Assembly: GCA_023128635.1 (NCBI GenBank)
Contig: JAGMDP010000063.1
Span: 1 to 10,716, forward strand
Origin: Candidatus Heimdallarchaeota archaeon
GTDB lineage: Archaea > Asgardarchaeota > Heimdallarchaeia > JABLTI01
Length of the DNA stretch: 10,716 nt
Direction: 5' to 3'
Numbering within the stretch: position 1 is the stretch's first letter; each line of letters starts with the position of its first letter. Of the stretch, positions 7,016 through 10,716 are shown piece by piece. Made by a program: the position numbers and the translations under genes. The notes beneath the pieces were generated by a model. That model did no database searches. It was not told where the DNA came from and was given only the letters and a program-made list of their open reading frames with translations.

Positions 7016-7067
7016 TTTTAGAAATTAAATACGGACACCACCCAAACTTTTATTTTTCCTTTGTTTT
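7011..7067 (+). terminator. AT-rich hairpin and T-rich tract after L11
   Basis: TTTAATTT (7011-7018) and AAATTAAA (7022-7029) form a perfect 8-bp stem overlapping the L11 stop codon. About 20 bases later comes a pyrimidine tract, CTTTTATTTTTCCTTTGTTTT (about 7048-7067). Archaeal termination depends chiefly on T-runs, so the tract is the more likely signal. The all-AT stem is weak. Confidence 0.45.
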
Positions 7068-7124
7068 GACTAGAAGCTGTAGATGCTCAAGGGCATTTAA
7101 AATGAGCTGAAATAAGTCGAACAA

Positions 7125-7133
7125 ACTATATGA
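7125..7133 (+). promoter_or_regulatory. Candidate TATA element of the acyl-CoA synthetase gene
   Basis: ACTATATGA, preceded by GAACAA, is the nearest TATA-like element at a usable distance. It would place the transcription start near 7155, inside the spacer of the inverted repeat at 7141-7171. An alternative, ATTTAAAA at 7095-7102, would put the repeat at or just downstream of the start, in the transcribed leader. Confidence 0.35.
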
Positions 7134-7140
7134 TTGAAAG

Positions 7141-7171
7141 GTTTCAAAATCAGATGAAGATATTTTGAAAC
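7141..7171. promoter_or_regulatory. Perfect 10-bp inverted repeat, candidate operator of the synthetase gene
   Basis: GTTTCAAAAT (7141-7150) and ATTTTGAAAC (7162-7171) are exact reverse complements separated by 11 bases. The half-site centres are 21 bp apart, two helical turns, as expected for a dimeric helix-turn-helix regulator on one face of DNA. The element ends just before the ribosome-binding site of the synthetase gene and probably overlaps or lies just after the transcription start. Repression, or a leader hairpin in RNA, are both possible. Confidence 0.55.
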
Positions 7172-7178
7172 TATGTAA

Positions 7179-7184
7179 GAGGTG
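7179..7184 (+). promoter_or_regulatory. Shine-Dalgarno GAGGTG overlapping the apparent GTG start
   Basis: GAGGTG matches six consecutive bases of AGGAGGTGAT. The GTG at 7182 is part of it and so cannot be served by it. The in-frame codon at the spacing seen for L11 (10 bases from the G of GGTG) is ATT at 7191. The next conventional in-frame start is ATG at 7218. Confidence 0.5.
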
Positions 7185-9314
7185 TCAAAAATTAAAAAAT
7201 ATCCTGGCCTAAAGTATATGTTCGAGCCAAAAAATATTGCAGTTATTGGTGCTTCTAAGAAACCCGGGAAGATTGGATACGAAATTATGGACAATATCAT
7301 TTCTTATGGATTTAAGGGTGAAATCTATCCAATCAATTTGAGAGAAACGGAGATTCTTGGAAAGAAGGTTTACAAATCAATTTCTGATGTTCCTGGTGAA
7401 ATAGACTTCGCGGTAATATCAATCCCAGCGAAATTTGTTCCCGCTGTTTTTGAGGAATGTGGTAAAAAAGGAGTAAAATCTATCGCATTAATTACTAGTG
7501 GTTTTGCAGAAGTAGGTGATCACAAAGCAGAAGAAAAACTAGTGAAAATCGCAGAAAAATACAATATGCCATTTATCGGTCCAAATATTTTTGGAATGGT
7601 TTATGCTCCTTCAAACCTAAACGCTTCATTTGGTCCATCTGATGTAAAACCTGGAAAGTTAGCATTCATAACTCAAAGTGGAGCTTTGGGAATTGCTCTG
7701 ATGGGTTGGACAATTACAAATAAAATCGGTCTCTCTTCGATAATAAGTATTGGAAATAAGGCACAAATAGGTGAAAGCGAGCTTCTGTTCAACTACTTGA
7801 AAGATGATCCAAATACCACAGCAATACTTCTGTATGTTGAAGGTTTAAAAGAAGGACAAGTAGCTATGAAGGTTTTCAAAGACGTTGGAATGAAAAAGCC
7901 GATTATTGCTTTGAAATCAGGACGCTCAGTGAGAGGAGCTGTTGCTGCTGCTAGTCATACTGGCAGCCTTGCAGGTTCAGATAAGATCTATTCTGCTGCT
8001 TTCAAACAAATGGGCGTACTCAGAGCCATTGATGCTTCTGAAGCATTCGACTGGGCAAGGTGTATAACAAATAATATACGACCTGAAGGAAAGAATGTTG
8101 TAATAATAACGAATGGTGGTGGAGTAGGTGTTATGGCAACAGATGCCTGTGAAGATTGTAAACTTGATCTATATGATGATCAAGAAAAACTAAAGGAATT
8201 ATTCTTCAAACCAGATATTATGCCACCTTTTGGTTCCACAAAGAATCCAATTGATATCACTGGTGGTGGTGGTGAACTTGCATACAAGAAAGCTATTGAA
8301 GCTGCTTTTCAAGCAAAGGAAATTGATGCTATCGTTGTTCTTTATTGCCAAACTGCTACAACCAATCCTGATTTACTTGCTGATTATGTCATTGAGGTTT
8401 TAAATGCTCAAAAGAAAAAGAAACCATTTGTCATTGCAAGCATTGGTGGTGAAGCAGTAGAAGAAATGGTAGACAAGCTCAATGAAGAACACATACCAGC
8501 TTATGATCTTCCAGAAAAAGCGATTTCTTCTCTAGCAGCATTATATCGTTGGGATGAATTCATCGAAGAACATGAGAAAATAGGCCCTCTTAAACCACTT
8601 CAACTACCGATTAAAGAAATCAAAGCAATCATCAAGAAAGTGAGAAAAGAAGGACGAGTGCAAATGCTTGAAGATGAATCTAAAGAAATATTCAAGCTGT
8701 GTAATTTAGAAGTTCCTCGTTATGATCTAGCTCAAAATGCTGATGATGCAGTTGAAATTGCTAAAGTAGTTGGTTTTCCGGTAGTTATGAAAGTTGTTTC
8801 AGAAGATATTATTCACAAAAGTGAGGCTGGCGGTGTTATCGTCAACATTAAAGATATTTTTGCAGTGGAAGATGCTTTCAACGAAATAGTAGAAAATTCT
8901 CTAAAATACAATCCTGACGCAAAAATACGAGGAATCTTAGTAACAGAAATGGTTCCAAAAGCAACTGAAGTAATTATTGGTGTATCAAGGGATCCATCCT
9001 TCGGACCTGTTGTCATGTTTGGTCTCGGCGGAATTTATGTAGAAATCTTAAAAGATGTTGTCTTTCGGGTAGCTCCCTTTGGGAAAGAAGAAGCACAGCA
9101 TATGATTGATGGCATAAAATCCAGAGACATGCTATATGGAGCAAGAGGACAAAATCCAGTAGACGTTGAAGAACTTAACAAAACCATTTGTATTATTAGT
9201 CAATTAGTATCACAAATAGATGACATAAAAGAATTGGATATCAATCCTTTATTTGTCATGGAACGAGGTGTTAGTGTAGTAGATGCAAGAATTACATTAA
9301 CTGAAAAGAAATAA
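7182..9314 (+). CDS. ADP-forming acetyl/acyl-CoA synthetase, fused alpha and beta subunits
   Basis: Converts acyl-CoA, ADP and phosphate to the acid, CoA and ATP; in archaea it conserves energy from peptide and sugar fermentation, and it can also run in the direction of activation. The 710-residue protein has the domain order of an alpha-beta fusion: CoA-binding Rossmann domain (NIAVIGASKKPGKIGYE, about 18-34), succinyl-CoA-ligase-like domains (TQSGALG at 164; TNGGG at 310), then an ATP-grasp domain from about residue 495 (FPVVMKVVSEDIIHKSEAGG; ELDINPL near the end). The phosphorylated histidines are visible: His259 in ASHTGSLAGSD and His545 in IIHKSEAGG. The true substrate (acetyl, branched, aryl or hydroxyacyl) cannot be told from sequence. 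An in-frame TAA at 7176 limits the start to GTG 7182, a possible ATT at 7191, or ATG 7218. A perfect inverted repeat lies immediately upstream, suggesting regulation. Confidence 0.95.
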   Translation: MSKIKKYPGLKYMFEPKNIAVIGASKKPGKIGYEIMDNIISYGFKGEIYPINLRETEILGKKVYKSISDVPGEIDFAVISIPAKFVPAVFEECGKKGVKSIALITSGFAEVGDHKAEEKLVKIAEKYNMPFIGPNIFGMVYAPSNLNASFGPSDVKPGKLAFITQSGALGIALMGWTITNKIGLSSIISIGNKAQIGESELLFNYLKDDPNTTAILLYVEGLKEGQVAMKVFKDVGMKKPIIALKSGRSVRGAVAAASHTGSLAGSDKIYSAAFKQMGVLRAIDASEAFDWARCITNNIRPEGKNVVIITNGGGVGVMATDACEDCKLDLYDDQEKLKELFFKPDIMPPFGSTKNPIDITGGGGELAYKKAIEAAFQAKEIDAIVVLYCQTATTNPDLLADYVIEVLNAQKKKKPFVIASIGGEAVEEMVDKLNEEHIPAYDLPEKAISSLAALYRWDEFIEEHEKIGPLKPLQLPIKEIKAIIKKVRKEGRVQMLEDESKEIFKLCNLEVPRYDLAQNADDAVEIAKVVGFPVVMKVVSEDIIHKSEAGGVIVNIKDIFAVEDAFNEIVENSLKYNPDAKIRGILVTEMVPKATEVIIGVSRDPSFGPVVMFGLGGIYVEILKDVVFRVAPFGKEEAQHMIDGIKSRDMLYGARGQNPVDVEELNKTICIISQLVSQIDDIKELDINPLFVMERGVSVVDARITLTEKK

Positions 9315-9319
9315 ACTCT

Positions 9320-9357
9320 GTGAAATCTCGTTCACTTCTATTTCTTTTTTCTTTATT
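9320..9357 (+). terminator. Terminator-like hairpin and T-rich tract after the synthetase gene
   Basis: GTGAA (9320-9324) pairs with TTCAC (9331-9335) around a 6-base loop, followed at once by TTCTATTTCTTTTTTCTTTA. It lies six bases after the synthetase stop. The remainder of the gap to 9450 holds a possible TATA stretch (AATTTAAAG, 9379-9387) for the nuclease gene. Confidence 0.5.
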
Positions 9358-9438
9358 GAGAAAGAATCAATACTAGATAATTTAAAGAATTAGAATGTTA
9401 ATCAGAAATAACTGAAGAGTGTGTTGAATTTAACTGAA

Positions 9439-9443
9439 GGTGA
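9439..9443 (+). promoter_or_regulatory. Shine-Dalgarno GGTGA pointing to an ATA start
   Basis: AGGTGA (9438-9443) precedes the ATA at 9451, with 12 bases from the first G of GGTGA to the codon. That is exactly the spacing at the prolyl oligopeptidase TTG and the macro ATG. The next conventional in-frame start, TTG at 9508, is 69 bases away. Confidence 0.55.
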
Positions 9444-9450
9444 GTAAACT

Positions 9451-10614
9451 ATATACAAATTCTATTATCGAAATGGGCTACAATTCGATTTTCCGGATAG
9501 TCAAAAATTGTTAATTGATGGTAAAAGCTCGAAAATTCCTCTAAATGCTCAAACAATTGTAACCCATGCTCATTCCGATCATTTTGCTTTCATGTATTCT
9601 AATCCAAGAACTCATGCAACACAAGAAACTATTGATTTATTTTTTTGTCAGAAAAAACCTACTGGACCAATTACTTTTCAGCCTACTCAATTTAATGAAA
9701 AAATTGTTTTTGACCCTGATATACCTGATTTAGATGTGAGATTGGTTTCTTCTGGTCATGTTTTAGGTTCAGCTTCTGTTTCAATCAAATACAAGGATAA
9801 AGTAATTTTATTTACAAGTGATATCGGTGGAAGAGGACAATTAACAATAAAAGAGCCTATTACAAAAATTGATGCGGACATACTTGTTATAGAAGCAACA
9901 TTTGGTTCTCCGGAATTAGTATTTCCATCTCGAGAAGAAATTTCTATGGAAATTCTGAAATGGTCTGCTGATGTTATAAAAGAGAAACGAAATGTTGTGT
10001 TTTCAGCTGGCAAATTAGGTTCAGCCCAAGAACTAATCAAGATGTTTAACAATCTCACTAACCTTCGAGTTGTAACTCATGGAGATGTAACTCCAGTGAG
10101 TGATGTTTATCAAAAACACGGGATTCAACTAGAATATTTCGATTCCAAATCAGAAGAAGGGCGCGAAATATTACGTGATGGTGAAGCTATTATCATTCAA
10201 CCTCGAGAGAAAAAAATAGTGCCATATTTCATCAAAGAACATGTCAATTATCGTAGTGCGATTGTGACCGGTATGGCTTCTAGGTTTATTTACAAGGATT
10301 ACGATGCTGCTTTCCCACTATCATCACATGCTAACTATCCTGAGTTAATTGAGTATATCAAAGAAGTATCTCCCGAACTCATATTTACAATGTATGGCCT
10401 CGAGGAAAAGCTAGCAAAAGCCATAACTAATGAATTAGACATCCCAGCAATTCCTTTAAGAAAAAAGGAAGAACAAAGTCAACAAAAAATGCCTGAAAAA
10501 CCAAAAAAACAGAAGCAAATTGAAAAGAAAATCCCGAAAGCACAAATTAAGAATAAACCGTCAAACAAAGATGCTAAGAAAAAAACTACTCTGGATGATT
10601 TCTTTTCTGACTAA
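9451..10614 (+). CDS. Metallo-beta-lactamase/beta-CASP-like nuclease (COG1236, ligase-associated exonuclease-like) with C-terminal PCNA-binding-like tail
   Basis: Probably a zinc-dependent nuclease acting on DNA ends; RNA cannot be excluded. With the start at 9451 it has 387 residues. Motifs in order: THAHSDHF (metal-binding HxHxDH, His39 first), SSGHVLGSAS (third motif His), LFTSDIG (bridging Asp), VIEATFG (beta-CASP motif A acid), THGDVTPVSDVY, and SSHANYPELIEYI (motif C-like). From about residue 340 there is a Lys/Gln/Pro-rich basic tail ending KKTTLDDFFSD, which resembles a PCNA-interacting motif. No ATG, GTG or TTG exists between the in-frame TAA at 9445 and TTG 9508, yet the intervening codons read YRNGLQFDFPDSQKLLIDG, typical first strands of this fold. 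The start is therefore placed at ATA 9451 behind GGTGA. A 2-base slip in CTATATAC, joining a GTG at 9440, is an alternative. Using TTG 9508 gives 368 residues. Confidence 0.8.
   Translation: MYKFYYRNGLQFDFPDSQKLLIDGKSSKIPLNAQTIVTHAHSDHFAFMYSNPRTHATQETIDLFFCQKKPTGPITFQPTQFNEKIVFDPDIPDLDVRLVSSGHVLGSASVSIKYKDKVILFTSDIGGRGQLTIKEPITKIDADILVIEATFGSPELVFPSREEISMEILKWSADVIKEKRNVVFSAGKLGSAQELIKMFNNLTNLRVVTHGDVTPVSDVYQKHGIQLEYFDSKSEEGREILRDGEAIIIQPREKKIVPYFIKEHVNYRSAIVTGMASRFIYKDYDAAFPLSSHANYPELIEYIKEVSPELIFTMYGLEEKLAKAITNELDIPAIPLRKKEEQSQQKMPEKPKKQKQIEKKIPKAQIKNKPSNKDAKKKTTLDDFFSD
10582..10605 (+). other. PCNA-interacting-like motif KTTLDDFF at the nuclease C-terminus
   Basis: The last residues of the nuclease include KTTLDDFF, two residues before the end and after a 40-residue basic linker. 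The PIP-box consensus is Qxxhxxaa; human FEN1 carries QGRLDDFF. Here the hydrophobic and two aromatic positions match and the leading Gln is Lys. Terminal position and a flexible linker are typical of archaeal clamp-binding motifs. Confidence 0.6.
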
Positions 10615-10632
10615 AAGGAGCAAATACTGAAA

Positions 10633-10716
10633 ATGGATTCTATTTTTCTTATGAATCTAAAAGATATACAACCAAGTCAATTATACATTAGCAAGAAGAA
10701 ACTAGCGAAAATTCAA
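10633..10716 (+). CDS. N-terminus of a gene cut by the right edge; possibly ParB-like
   Basis: Only 28 codons are visible, open to the window end, beginning MDSIFLMNLKDIQPSQLYISKKKL. AAGGAG at 10615-10620 serves as ribosome-binding site; aligned to AGGAGGTGAT, it fits the ATG at 10633 better than the in-frame CTG at 10627. The gene begins 18 bases after the nuclease stop, so both are probably one operon. The LKDIxPSQLYIS-KL pattern recalls the start of ParB-like/sulfiredoxin-fold proteins in archaea. That is recall from a very short stretch, and the product should be treated as unknown. Confidence 0.5.
   Translation, partial: MDSIFLMNLKDIQPSQLYISKKKLAKIQ

Noticed and set aside
9756..10058. 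Minus-strand frame of 100 codons inside the nuclease gene
   Set aside because: It is antisense to conserved nuclease motifs and resembles no protein.
10627..10632. CTG at 10627 as a third non-standard start
   Set aside because: When AAGGAG is aligned to the 16S complement, the ATG at 10633 has the spacing seen at other genes, so no unusual start is needed.

Overview
The window is AT-rich DNA from an archaeon. The clearest marker is a ribosomal protein L11 of the archaeal/eukaryotic form. Supporting it are an archaeal COG3199-type ATP-NAD kinase, a fused alpha-beta ADP-forming acyl-CoA synthetase, Shine-Dalgarno sequences matching the archaeal AGGAGGTGAT complement, and TATA/BRE-like promoters with T-rich terminators. 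The gene set and the large modular surface protein with a cytoplasmic tail would suit an Asgard archaeon, but that lineage is an inference. Nothing here proves it, and no tRNA, rRNA, CRISPR array or insertion sequence was found.

Layout from left to right: (1) on the minus strand, the N-terminal three quarters of an ATP-NAD kinase, cut by the left edge; (2) a 227-base divergent promoter region with an inverted repeat; (3) on the plus strand, a prolyl oligopeptidase and, 28 bases later, a macro-domain protein, probably one transcript; (4) a hairpin holding both stop codons of the convergent gene pair; (5) on the minus strand, an 894-residue secreted and membrane-anchored protein: signal peptide, seven-blade beta-propeller, eight calcium-binding DxDxD repeats, one transmembrane helix and a 237-residue cytoplasmic tail; (6) a divergent region leading to a stand-alone L11 gene; (7) an ADP-forming acyl-CoA synthetase behind a perfect 10-bp inverted repeat; (8) a metallo-beta-lactamase/beta-CASP-like nuclease with a basic tail ending in a PCNA-binding-like motif; (9) the first 28 codons of a gene that may encode a ParB-like protein, cut by the right edge.

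Most genes are housekeeping. The synthetase makes ATP from acyl-CoA, the kinase makes NADP, L11 serves the ribosome, the oligopeptidase degrades peptides, and the macro protein probably handles ADP-ribose. The features most worth following are the nuclease with a probable clamp-binding tail next to an unknown partner, the receptor-like surface protein, the synthetase operator candidate, and two genes whose Shine-Dalgarno sequences point to the non-standard start codons ATA and ATT rather than to any ATG, GTG or TTG.
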